Positions 1 through 6,407 of a stretch of 7,760 nucleotides of DNA are shown here, piece after piece. Made by a program: the position numbers and the translations under genes. Source of the stretch: Acidobacteriaceae bacterium (GTDB lineage Bacteria > Acidobacteriota > Terriglobia > Terriglobales > Acidobacteriaceae). Numbering within the stretch: the stretch's first letter is position 1; the number at the start of each line of letters is the position of its first letter. The stretch lies in NCBI GenBank assembly GCA_003132825.1, contig PKYX01000259.1, positions 7,483-15,242 of the forward strand, given 5' to 3'. The notes under the pieces are model-generated. The model saw nothing but the letters and a program-made list of their open reading frames with translations. It was not told where the DNA came from and made no database searches.

Positions 1-578
1 AGGTGCGGGGCGCCTTCGAGGAACAGGCCGCGGCTCTGGTGGAGGGCGGAGCGGACGCGATTATCATCGAAACGCAGACCTCCTTTGAAGAACTCCTCCT
101 GGGGATCAAAGCGGCCCAGCATGCGGGCGCGCCTTGCATCATTGGGTCCATGGCCTACGATGTTACCCTCGATGCCTCGACCTTCCGCACTATGATGGGC
201 GTCGACCCGGAGCGCGCAGCCGAATTCATGGAGAAGCATGGCGCCCACGTGGTCGCACTAAACTGCGGCACGGGAATGGACATGGTGCGCGCGCGCGAGG
301 CCGTCGAACGCTACAAGCGGGTAACCAGCTTGCCGGTGATGGTCGCGCCCAATGCCGGACAACCAAGACTGATCAACATGAAAGTGGTCTACGACGAGAC
401 TCCGGAACAGATGGTGATGGGAGTGCCGCCGCTGCTCGAGGCAGGAGCCAACGTGATAGGCGCCTGCTGTGGCAGCACCCCCGACCATATCCGGGCAATC
501 AGAATCGCCATGGATGAGTTTCTGGAATCTAAGGGAATCGAGTCGAACGGAGCCCAGCATGAAAGCCAAACTCTGTGA
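1..578 (+). CDS. Homocysteine S-methyltransferase domain protein (5' partial)
   Basis: This is the C-terminal part (about 191 residues visible) of a zinc-dependent homocysteine S-methyltransferase, the TIM-barrel domain found alone or at the N-terminus of cobalamin-dependent methionine synthase (MetH). It would transfer a methyl group to homocysteine to make methionine in the cytoplasm. The visible chain contains ALNCG (Cys at about residue 88) and GANVIGACCGSTPDH (Cys pair at about 155-156). These match the three cysteine zinc ligands that activate the thiol in this family. The GTG at position 3 is an internal valine codon rather than the start, because the family has roughly 100 more residues upstream. 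The protein stops soon after the barrel, so there is no folate or cobalamin domain on this side. It could be a stand-alone methyltransferase or one subunit of a split MetH. Its 3' end overlaps the next gene by 20 bases. The family call is strong; the methyl donor cannot be decided from this window. Confidence 0.9.
   Translation, partial: VRGAFEEQAAALVEGGADAIIIETQTSFEELLLGIKAAQHAGAPCIIGSMAYDVTLDASTFRTMMGVDPERAAEFMEKHGAHVVALNCGTGMDMVRAREAVERYKRVTSLPVMVAPNAGQPRLINMKVVYDETPEQMVMGVPPLLEAGANVIGACCGSTPDHIRAIRIAMDEFLESKGIESNGAQHESQTL
549..552 (+). promoter_or_regulatory. Ribosome binding site deciding the start at 559
   Basis: GGAG lies six bases before the ATG at 559, inside the end of the methyltransferase gene. 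It supports this ATG over in-frame upstream starts from 469, which would put about 30 extra residues over the methyltransferase reading frame. Confidence 0.6.
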
Positions 579-894
579 CGTGAACCCAGCCGCCAAGGAG
601 AAACTTCCGCAATCTACCGACGACAAATCGGGCATCGGCGTTCACTATGTAGACGCTTACCTCAAGCCGATGAACACCAAGCTCGAAGACGGCACGGCCC
701 TGCGGTGCAAGCGCCGCGGCTTGAAAATTCTTCTCTCCGTCGGCGCCAAGAAGGGCGAAGGACTCATGCGCCGCCTTGACGTCAGCCCTGACCCGGTCGT
801 CATGCTGGAAGCAGCGTTGCAGGAGGCCGCCAAAGCCGCCGGCATCGAACTCAACGTCGAAGACGGAGCCATATTCGTGACCCTTTCTTCCTGA
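559..894 (+). CDS. Small protein of unknown function, coupled to the methyltransferase
   Basis: This 111-residue protein starts MKAKLCDVNPAAKEK and ends IFVTLSS. I do not recognise the family. It has no signal peptide or membrane segment and looks soluble and mixed charge. Visible stretches are a basic CKRRGLKILLSVGAKKGEG segment (about residues 50-68), an alanine-rich probable helix (PDPVVMLEAALQEAAKAAG, about 78-95) and a short strand-like tail. Together these suggest an alpha/beta fold. Its start lies 20 bases inside the homocysteine methyltransferase gene and has a good ribosome binding site, so the two are probably translated together. A role linked to methionine or one-carbon metabolism would follow only from this position. 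Codon use matches the neighbours and the frame is open with a strong start, so it is probably a real gene. Confidence 0.75.
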   Translation: MKAKLCDVNPAAKEKLPQSTDDKSGIGVHYVDAYLKPMNTKLEDGTALRCKRRGLKILLSVGAKKGEGLMRRLDVSPDPVVMLEAALQEAAKAAGIELNVEDGAIFVTLSS

Positions 895-908
895 GTCCTC
901 TTGCCCTG

Positions 909-951
909 CCCCGCGACCGATACTATTTTCTCGAAGCTACTTTTCGCGGGG
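909..951. terminator. Inverted repeat at the convergent gene junction, possible bidirectional terminator
   Basis: Perfect 8-base arms CCCCGCGA (909-916) and TCGCGGGG (944-951) flank a 27-base AT-richer spacer. The element begins 15 bases after the stop of the plus-strand small gene and covers the last codons of the minus-strand oxidoreductase gene. The position between convergent genes fits a terminator working in both directions. There is no clear T-run after either arm and the loop is long, so this is a candidate only. Confidence 0.35.
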
Positions 952-1993
952 GATTCGCAGCGGCGAGTTCTTGGCGAACGATGGGGGCGACGCGCGTCCC
1001 TAGTATCTCGATGGCACGCAGCATCTTCTGATGCGAAATAGTAGAGACGCCCATTTGGAACGTAATCCGCGAGATGCCGCCGAGAGCTTCATTGTCATAA
1101 AGTATCTTTTCCGCAACAGTTTCGGCGTCGCCGATAAGCAGTGCACCTGTGGGCCCGCGCACGGCGTCGAACTGCGCCCGGGTGGTCGGCGGCCAGCCGC
1201 GTTCCCTGCCGATCTCGGTGAACGTGTGCGCGTACCCCGGATAAAAGTCGTCGGCAGCTTGCTGGGTGGTGTCGGCCAGAAAGCCGATGGAGTGAAGTCC
1301 CACCGATAGCTTCTCGGCGGAGTGACCGGCGCGGCGGCCGGCCTCGCGGTAGGCGTCGACGAGAGGGCGGAATCGTTTGGGTTCGCCGCCAATGATGGCG
1401 ACCATGAGCGGCAGCCCGAGCATGCCGGCGCGGACGAAGGAGGTGGGAGTGCCGCCGACGCCGACCCATATGGGCAGCGGATCCTGCAGTGGGCGCGGGT
1501 AGACGGCTTGGCCGGTGAGCGGCGCGCGGTGCTTGCCGGACCATTTGACGTGCGTGTTCTCGCGGATGGCAAGGAGCAGATCGAGCTTTTCAGCGAAAAG
1601 TTCGTCGTAGTCTTCGAGGCGGAGGCCGAAGAGCGGGTAGGACTCCACGAACGAGCCGCGGCCAGCGACGATCTCAGCGCGACCATGGGAGATCAGGTCC
1701 AGCGTGGCGAATTCCTGGAAGACGCGCACAGGATCGGCAGCGCTAAGAACGGTTACGGCGCTGGTAAGGCGAATGTTTTTGGTACGCGCCGCAGCCGCGG
1801 CCAGGATCACGGCCGGTGCGGAATCGAGGAACTCCGCACGATGGTGTTCGCCGATGCCGAAAACGTCGAGGCCGACTTGATCGGCAAGTTCGATCTCCTC
1901 CAGGAGATGCTGCATTCGCTGGACAGGGGCGAGCGCGAGCCCGGTGGCCGGATCAGAGATGGCTGCGGCGAAGCTGTCGATACCGATCTGCAC
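923..1993 (-). CDS. LLM class (luciferase-like) flavin-dependent oxidoreductase
   Basis: This complete 356-residue protein belongs to the bacterial luciferase-like monooxygenase superfamily, cytoplasmic enzymes that use FMN or F420 on small organic substrates. Visible hallmarks are the N-terminal strand MQIGIDSF, the FGIGEHH segment (about 45-51), the barrel segment [20 protein letters not shown] (about 76-95), [12 protein letters not shown] (about 102-113), where the flavin phosphate region usually lies, and [10 protein letters not shown] further on. The YPLFG sequence after GRGSF and the overall length resemble the subgroup represented by Agrobacterium Atu2307 (structure 2I7G), for which I know no substrate. 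That subgroup assignment is from memory. The start is GTG, supported by AGGAG eight bases upstream. It is convergent with the small gene at 559-894. Upstream on the same strand lie only remnants of an AraC-type regulator, which may once have controlled it. Long open frames on the opposite strand are shadows of high-GC codon use. Confidence 0.92.
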   Translation of the reverse strand: MQIGIDSFAAAISDPATGLALAPVQRMQHLLEEIELADQVGLDVFGIGEHHRAEFLDSAPAVILAAAAARTKNIRLTSAVTVLSAADPVRVFQEFATLDLISHGRAEIVAGRGSFVESYPLFGLRLEDYDELFAEKLDLLLAIRENTHVKWSGKHRAPLTGQAVYPRPLQDPLPIWVGVGGTPTSFVRAGMLGLPLMVAIIGGEPKRFRPLVDAYREAGRRAGHSAEKLSVGLHSIGFLADTTQQAADDFYPGYAHTFTEIGRERGWPPTTRAQFDAVRGPTGALLIGDAETVAEKILYDNEALGGISRITFQMGVSTISHQKMLRAIEILGTRVAPIVRQELAAANPPRKVASRK

Positions 1994-2001
1994 TATTCCG
2001 G

Positions 2002-2006
2002 CTCCT
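2002..2006 (-). promoter_or_regulatory. Ribosome binding site supporting the GTG start at 1993
   Basis: On the minus strand AGGAG precedes the GTG start of the LLM oxidoreductase by eight bases. The first encoded residues (MQIGIDSF) also match the beginning of the family barrel, so GTG is the likely true start. Confidence 0.6.
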
Positions 2007-2108
2007 GATGTCCGGTTTTCTATTGGATGATGCGCCTGCGTTTTTGTTGCATCTTTGTAAGCGATGTGTGGCAGGGCTGCGTCCTTACTGGCGGCATGGG
2101 GGTATTGT

Positions 2109-2569
2109 TCAGCTGGCTGTATTGTCGCCGCAGATTTCTCGTTGATAACGCTTGGGGGCTTTACCCGTCACTTGAAGCCCCTACCGAATGCACTTTCCGA
2201 CTCGTACTCAAGCGAAAACGCGACGGAAGATACAGTTCGCGTGTTCTTGCGCGGCTCTTTGGCAGCTAGTTGCATGCGCCACTTCAGGAGGTAATCGAGG
2301 GGCCCGGTACCTACCAGCTTTTTGAAGCGTGACGAGAACACTGAGCGTGACATTTCCGTCGTTAAGCTTAAGTCGCGTAGTGTCCATCGACGACCTCGGC
2401 TCCGATGCATCAGATTGAGCGCGAAACCTATCTTTGCGTCTTTGAGAGCGCCCAGCCAGTGCGCTTTCGCGCTTTTCACGCCTATTACGCAGTGACAGAT
2501 GCCCCCAGTTGTGCCGGAAGGACGTGCCTTTGCCCTACGTTCCAGGTTCGACAAACAGACGATGACCAA
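2109..2569 (-). pseudogene. AraC-family transcriptional regulator remnant, 5' truncated and frameshifted
   Basis: Only the C-terminal DNA-binding half of an AraC/XylS regulator of the cupin-domain type is left. Recognisable sequence begins near 2458 with WLGALKDAKIGFAL and continues through the first helix-turn-helix (WTLRDLSLTTEMSRSVFSSR, then FKKLVG), PLDYLLKWRMQLA and the second helix-turn-helix region ending YESESAFGRGF. A TGA at 2168-2170 then ends this frame. Shifting frame at about 2171 restores the expected family ending, [13 protein letters not shown], and runs on to a TGA at 2109-2111. The N-terminal effector-binding domain is missing: codons above about 2480 give no recognisable sequence, and the open frame can only be extended to a TTG at 2569. 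Such regulators often control a neighbouring oxidoreductase, and the LLM gene lies just downstream on the same strand, but this copy cannot be a full regulator. Decay is strongly indicated unless the frameshift is a sequencing error; the lost N-terminus argues against that. Confidence 0.8.
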
Positions 2570-2762
2570 TCCGTCGGACGCCTTACGCGCGAAGTCAGCA
2601 CAGCTTGTGGATCGCTTCGATTTGTGGGCCGCTGACTCATTTCAGTTGGCGGCGGCTTTGGAGTGGTGCGAGGACGCTCCTCAAGGGCGGGTTTTTCTGA
2701 CCGCCGACCAATAGCTGAGGAAAGCGGCACTACTCACCGGCTTCGATGCGAAGCAGATGTGA
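2499..2762 (+). pseudogene. PIN-domain (VapC-like) protein remnant with in-frame stop
   Basis: The plus strand encodes the C-terminal part of a PIN-domain protein, the ribonuclease fold of VapC-type toxins. The clear part starts near 2574 (SDALRAKSAQLVDRF) and runs through LWAADSFQLAAALEWCEDAP and QGRVFLTADQ. The aspartate in AADSFQL corresponds to a conserved acidic residue of the active site in this family. A TAG at 2712-2714 interrupts the chain. The same frame then continues with LRKAALLTGFDAKQM and a TGA at 2760-2762, which is the expected end of such proteins. The N-terminal half with the other catalytic acidic residues is absent, and no antitoxin gene is present. Upstream bases to 2499 are open but only weakly family-like. 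The remnant abuts the AraC remnant head to head. It is non-functional as a nuclease by every sign seen here. Confidence 0.75.
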
Positions 2763-3220
2763 TCGCTGAAGCAGGCTTTTTGTTCCCATGGATTGGATTC
2801 GCTCCACTACGCGTTACTCTTTCTCCCAAAAGTTGCCAGCCCAGTTCGCGTGTGCTCTGCTCGGTCCTCTGTCTTCATCGAGGTCGGTAGTTGCGAATTC
2901 TCCCCTCGAGTGCGCTGGTTGCTTCAGGTTTTAGGGAGAAGAACAGAAGAACCAAAGATGAAAGCCCAGGAGACAATGCGGCAAACTCTGCGACACCCCG
3001 CAATTGTTCGAATCCGTTAAATAACTGAGAGCACAGGGCGGATGAAAGAGGCCGGATCTGGACCTATGGATCCTGGCTGACTTCACGGGCACACCTTGGA
3101 GTCGGCACGTCGGCAAGCCTTTGGGAATACCCAGACTTTCAGATGCTTCCAATTTTAGATCTACTGATTCCCGGCCCTGTGACCAAAACCGCCAAAACTG
3201 GCAAGTCATTGATAATAAAA
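2763..3220. other. Stretch without recognisable genes between the PIN remnant and tRNA-Lys
   Basis: About 460 bases with no reading frame that looks like a protein family on either strand. Open frames of 75-92 codons here have odd composition (rich in Cys, Trp, Ser and Arg) and no ribosome binding sites. The base composition looks somewhat less GC-rich than that of the flanking genes. I see no terminal inverted repeats, transposase fragment or integrase. It probably represents eroded accessory DNA next to the tRNA. Confidence 0.5.
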
Positions 3221-3296
<76 letters not shown>

Positions 3297-3631
3297 GAGT
3301 GAAATTTGCTCCGCCCCTGGAAGATTCCGCGTAATTTGCCGCGGATTGCAAGCCGGCCCGGCTCATTCGACAGCCGGGAAGCTGTTTTGCGGAAGCCGCT
3401 GCATGGGGTGGTCACGGATTTCCGAAAACGAGTCTACCATAGCAAGATCGAAGCGACACGGACCGCTGCGACAAGCCGGTGGGCGTTCAGCCGAACCAAT
3501 CCGGCAGAACGTTGGTCGAGGAAGAAGTACAAACTAGCCAGGCGGTTGGCTCAAATTCACAGGCCCCGACTGAGGTGTGCAGACGCCTTCTTGGTTTCTC
3601 GCCATGCGGGGATTTGGGGGCGGCCGCAAAC
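3297..3631. other. Intergenic stretch upstream of tRNA-Lys
   Basis: About 335 bases without a gene I can support. The minus strand near the tRNA should hold its promoter. Short open frames in this interval are not family-like and lack ribosome binding sites. The 3' end of the minus-strand gene at 3632-3982 borders it, so it also contains that gene's transcript end, but I see no convincing terminator hairpin with a T-run. Confidence 0.4.
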
Positions 3632-3982
3632 TCAGGAACGCTGACGCATGCCAGCCAACCCAGCGACTGCAGCCCTCACGCTTTGGTTCGGGCGGCTTGG
3701 CGGCAGCGCTGCCACTTCGGTTCTCGCGCGCCACTCTACGGTTCCGAGCACCGGAGAGTCCGCGAGTTCAACCGTCGGCGGCGCGGAAACAAATCGATGC
3801 TCGGCGCAAAGCGCATCGATCAACTTTTGCTGCCGTTGGTTCAATACCTGAAGCGGCAACATGGCGAAGTGGCGGAATATCCACAGCAGGTAAATGCGCT
3901 GGGAAAGCTGGGGCTTGATGTAGCGTGGTCCTACCGGCGTCAGCACTCGCAAAACACCGTCCGACAACTTTTCGATCCACAT
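3632..3982 (-). CDS. Conserved-looking hypothetical protein, 116 residues
   Basis: The protein starts MWIEKLSDGVLRVLTPVGPR, followed by YIKPQLSQRIYLLWIFRHF, then PLQVLNQRQQKLIDALCAEH. This N-terminal 65 residues looks well structured and resembles, from memory, small hypothetical proteins of Acidobacteriota; I cannot name a family or function. The LLWIFRHF segment (about 32-39) is hydrophobic and aromatic but too short and basic for a membrane anchor. The C-terminal 50 residues are low in structure, rich in Ala, Pro, Arg and Ser, and are probably a flexible tail. AGGTG (3991-3995 on the plus strand as CACCT) sits eight bases before the ATG and supports the start. A possible promoter lies about 65 bases upstream. 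Regular codon use and the good start argue for a real gene; overlapping frames on the plus strand are not family-like. Confidence 0.65.
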   Translation of the reverse strand: MWIEKLSDGVLRVLTPVGPRYIKPQLSQRIYLLWIFRHFAMLPLQVLNQRQQKLIDALCAEHRFVSAPPTVELADSPVLGTVEWRARTEVAALPPSRPNQSVRAAVAGLAGMRQRS

Positions 3983-4047
3983 AGCTGGAGCACCTGAAGT
4001 TGCAAATTGTTGCTGCTTCTATGAGGCAAAGCAATTCAAGGGCCAGC

Positions 4048-4079
4048 ATTATGCACTATTTTTGAGGCATGGGAAGCAA
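4048..4079 (-). promoter_or_regulatory. Possible promoter of the 116-residue protein gene
   Basis: On the minus strand a good -10-like hexamer CATAAT (4048-4053) lies about 65 bases before the start codon at 3982. The matching -35 is poor: TTCCCA with a 16-base spacer, or TTGCTT with 20 bases. The region is AT-rich against a GC-rich background, which is the main reason to note it. Confidence 0.25.
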
Positions 4080-4093
4080 AATTTCGAGCTTTT

Positions 4094-4146
4094 TGTGCAA
4101 AACCCCCCAAAAGTGCCGGGTCCCCACCGTGGCAAAACTTTGCACA
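4094..4146. repeat. Spaced inverted repeat between the PilZ gene and the next gene
   Basis: Perfect 8-base arms TGTGCAAA (4094-4101) and TTTGCACA (4139-4146) are separated by 37 bases. Inside them a second imperfect pair exists (AAGTGCC against GGCAAAACTT, with three extra A), and C-rich and G-rich runs flank the structure (4103-4108 and 4152-4156). It lies downstream of the PilZ stop on the minus strand and just before the possible promoter of the next gene. It could end the PilZ transcript, regulate the next gene, or be a copy of a dispersed palindromic repeat. There is no classical T-run on the minus strand. Confidence 0.45.
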
Positions 4147-4177
4147 TAAAAGGGGGCAAAGGGGCGTTCCGCAGGAT

Positions 4178-4510
4178 TCAACCTAGGATTTCAGGCAGGA
4201 TCTCCATGCTCTCGATCTTGGCGGCCACTCCAAAGCCCCCGCCAGAGGTCGCATTTTCGACGCGCACGACCGCCGCTTGGCAGCACACCCACTGCTTTTC
4301 GCCTTGGGTGAGCTCCGGAGGCAGAATCAGCACGATTTCCAACTCGCTCCCGAGGTGGATCTGGGAGTCGGTATAGAGAAAGATCCCATTGACGCTCAGA
4401 TCACGGGTAAAGCCCGAGGTCTCGATGCTGCGTTCGGGAGAGCCGAACGAGACAGGCAACCGCATCGGGAGCCGCTGCCGGGAACGTCGCTCAGACTTGG
4501 GACTAGCCAT
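4178..4510 (-). CDS. PilZ-domain protein (probable cyclic-di-GMP binding)
   Basis: This is a single-domain PilZ protein of 110 residues, the usual size for such stand-alone c-di-GMP receptors in the cytoplasm. The two binding motifs are both intact: RSRQR (RxxxR, residues 9-13) near the N-terminus and DLSVNG ((D/N)xSxxG, residues 37-42) on the following strand. The remaining chain (LGSELEIVLILPPEL, then AAVVRVENATSGGGFGVAAK) fits the six-strand barrel. It would change partner binding or conformation when c-di-GMP rises, affecting motility, surface polysaccharide or envelope behaviour; the target is not shown. No clear ribosome binding site precedes the ATG, but this start keeps the RxxxR motif at the normal distance from the end. 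It follows the beta-barrel gene on the same strand after 159 bases containing a hairpin, so it may or may not share that transcript. Confidence 0.88.
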   Translation of the reverse strand: MASPKSERRSRQRLPMRLPVSFGSPERSIETSGFTRDLSVNGIFLYTDSQIHLGSELEIVLILPPELTQGEKQWVCCQAAVVRVENATSGGGFGVAAKIESMEILPEILG

Positions 4511-4626
4511 GGGAGAGCAGAGAGTACCACATCAGAAACGGAGCGAGCACCGCATAATGTTCAGTTTCCCGCCTGAGGATCACAGTGTGAACCGGGGGGC
4601 GAACTGGGAAGTTAGGTCGAGAGAAG

Positions 4627-4670
4627 GGACTGGGCGGTGCTCGGATCGAGGCCTTCGAACCATCCAGTCC
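4627..4670 (-). terminator. Hairpin directly after the beta-barrel gene, possible terminator
   Basis: Arms GGACTGG (4627-4633) and CCAGTCC (4664-4670) form a perfect 7-base stem. Inside it GGATCGA and TCGAACC can pair with one mismatch around a short GGCCT loop. The stem begins at the last base of the stop codon of the beta-barrel gene. It lacks the T-run of a classical intrinsic terminator, so it may instead protect the transcript end or be fortuitous. Confidence 0.35.
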
Positions 4671-6370
4671 TAGAAGGTAAAAGCCACGCCGCCGCGGACC
4701 GAACGGGCCGCCTGCACCAGGTATACCGTGTGGCCATCGCTCCCCATCAACGGAACGTATCCCTGGGACAGCAGGTTGCGGATGTCGATCATCGCATCCA
4801 TGTGGCTTGGAAGAAAGCCATTGCCGGGAATCGGCTGGCGCAGGAAAAAGCTCAGGAAGGGATCCGCTTGCCCGGGTGAGGCGTTGAACATGTCTACCGG
4901 CGTCAGGGCCGACCCACTGATCCAGCGGTAGGAAGCGATCCACCGTGTTTTGGTGCGCGGAACCGTACCCGTGACTTTTCCAGCCAAAGTGTGGCGATCC
5001 CGAACCTCAGTCGCCTCGCGAGCGTCTTGCAGGCTGACATCGGGCTTGTCCAAGTCGAGGACGCCGCCATAGCCATAGTCCAAGGTCGCTGTAATGTCCG
5101 AGGTCATCTGGTGTTCGAGCACCAGGCGGAGACCCTGCGTGTCCAGAGTCATTCCCCGATAGGTGAACGTGCCGGAGTAGGGGTCCGGAAGAGCCTGGCC
5201 GCTGCTGGCTGTGAACTCGCCCACGCCGGTCAGCGCCGGATCGGCCACGCGGTCGGAATACACCGCGGCCTCAAAATTCGTGTTGCCCAGGCGCCGAGAG
5301 AGAGAAAGCTCGTGATGGTGCGCGTGCTCGAGCGAGGGCACGAATCCGGCGATGCTGACCCGCGGCTGGGACTCCGAGAGATCAGCCGGAGCCGAGTCAA
5401 AGCCCTTGTCCAAACGGCTGTCCGGCTCCGAAGTGGCGTAGTTGTAGGCCAGCACCGTGTTCGGGGATAGGTGCAAGCCCGCCGACCCAAAGGGACGAAA
5501 AGCACTCACCCGGCCCATGAACTGAATGGTCTGAAGTTCGCTGCCAAACTTGAGCTCGAGAATCTGACCGAGGCTAAAATCGTCCGAAGTGGTCAGCGCC
5601 AGCGCCTGCAGTGATGCATTGTGCAAGCTGGCATCGGGCGAGGGCAGGCTACGCATCGTGAAAGCCATCTGGGGCGTCGATCCATTCGCCATTTTGTGGC
5701 TGTAGGAGGCGCGCAGTACCGCCGCCGAGGGCCCGTCGCCATAACCTACGTTGCCGAGCAGCGACACCGTTCCCGCGGCAAAAATCGACTTCTCGACCGA
5801 GAAGGCCGTGCTCATATCCTGGGCGCCTCCGAAACCGTCGGAGTCAGACCCGGCGAGGAAATACAGACTACCTGTGAGATCCCGTTTGCCTTGGTCCCCG
5901 GCTGAGGAGGGAGAAGCCGAACTATTGGCCGCCGGACCGTCGTCGAGCATGCGCAGCACGGCTCGGTTGGCGGAGGATCGCAGCACCCACTTCCAGTCAT
6001 CATCGTCACCCGCGCCCCGCACCGGAGCCAATTGCACGGCCTCAAAAAGAGTGCTCAGGGTAACATTCACCACCACGTTGCCACCCGCGCCCAGTCCGAC
6101 CCTCTGCCGCAGCGCGGGCAGGAAGTAAGGAGCGGACACTTTTAGGTTGTAGACGCCAGGTAGCAGTCCGCTGGCGGAGTAGAAGCCGCTCACGTCGGTA
6201 AACACGCGCAGGGAATGGAATGCCGAGCCCAGCACTTCCACCACGGCGCCCATCTGGGGGACCCCGCCCGCGTTACGCACGTATCCCGAAATGGAGCCTG
6301 GTTTTTCTCCAGCCCAAACCGGAAGAGCCAGGCCCAAAACCATTGCCAAGCAGCCGAGCTTACGGAGCAT
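4670..6370 (-). CDS. Outer-membrane beta-barrel protein with carboxypeptidase-regulatory-like N-domain
   Basis: This 566-residue protein is probably an outer-membrane protein related to the TonB-dependent-receptor-like proteins of Acidobacteriota. A signal peptide is clear: MLRKL, then a hydrophobic stretch, with a likely cut after VWA (residue 20). Residues about 26-107 form a CarboxypepD_reg-like beta-sandwich (GSISGYVRNAGGVPQMGAVV, then TDVSGFYSASGLLPGVYNLK). A DDDDWKWVLRSSANR segment (about 122-135) links to a long region of alternating strands rich in Ser, Gly and aromatics, ending GGVAFTF, whose terminal Phe fits an outer-membrane assembly signal. I see no plug domain and no TonB box, and the chain is short for a TonB receptor, so transport is doubtful. 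The start at 6370 follows GAGGG by eight bases; an upstream in-frame extension of 31 residues would hide the signal peptide. It lies 37 bases after the GWxTD gene, probably in one operon. Confidence 0.8.
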   Translation of the reverse strand: MLRKLGCLAMVLGLALPVWAGEKPGSISGYVRNAGGVPQMGAVVEVLGSAFHSLRVFTDVSGFYSASGLLPGVYNLKVSAPYFLPALRQRVGLGAGGNVVVNVTLSTLFEAVQLAPVRGAGDDDDWKWVLRSSANRAVLRMLDDGPAANSSASPSSAGDQGKRDLTGSLYFLAGSDSDGFGGAQDMSTAFSVEKSIFAAGTVSLLGNVGYGDGPSAAVLRASYSHKMANGSTPQMAFTMRSLPSPDASLHNASLQALALTTSDDFSLGQILELKFGSELQTIQFMGRVSAFRPFGSAGLHLSPNTVLAYNYATSEPDSRLDKGFDSAPADLSESQPRVSIAGFVPSLEHAHHHELSLSRRLGNTNFEAAVYSDRVADPALTGVGEFTASSGQALPDPYSGTFTYRGMTLDTQGLRLVLEHQMTSDITATLDYGYGGVLDLDKPDVSLQDAREATEVRDRHTLAGKVTGTVPRTKTRWIASYRWISGSALTPVDMFNASPGQADPFLSFFLRQPIPGNGFLPSHMDAMIDIRNLLSQGYVPLMGSDGHTVYLVQAARSVRGGVAFTF

Positions 6371-6407
6371 GACCACCACCCTCGTGGGAGTCCAAGCTGG
6401 GGGAGAA

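Noticed and set aside
1322..2008. Long plus-strand open frame (228 codons) opposite the LLM oxidoreductase
   Set aside because: The minus-strand frame matches a known family along its whole length and has a ribosome binding site. The plus-strand frame is a by-product of high-GC third codon positions and is not family-like.
3001..3020. GTTCGAATCC, resembling a tRNA T-loop, on the plus strand about 200 bases from the tRNA
   Set aside because: The flanking stem pairs only four of five positions with one wobble, and no other tRNA arm or match to the tRNA-Lys end can be found. It is probably chance rather than an att remnant.
3191..3202. Small hairpin GCCA/TGGC downstream of the tRNA as a terminator
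   Set aside because: The stem is only four bases and the following run is broken by G, so it cannot be supported as a terminator.
2931..3209. Minus-strand open frame of 92 codons between the tRNA and the PIN remnant
   Set aside because: Its composition (many Cys, Trp and Ser) is unlike a real protein here, it has no ribosome binding site, and I recognise no family.
3351..3363. Palindrome AGCCGG-C-CCGGCT in the intergenic stretch
   Set aside because: With a one-base centre it cannot form a useful RNA hairpin, and such GC palindromes are expected at this base composition.
4581..4591. Palindrome TCACA-G-TGTGA upstream of the PilZ gene as a regulator site
   Set aside because: The arms are in the opposite order to a CRP/FNR-type site (TGTGA then TCACA with a six-base spacer), there is only one copy, and no convincing promoter lies next to it.
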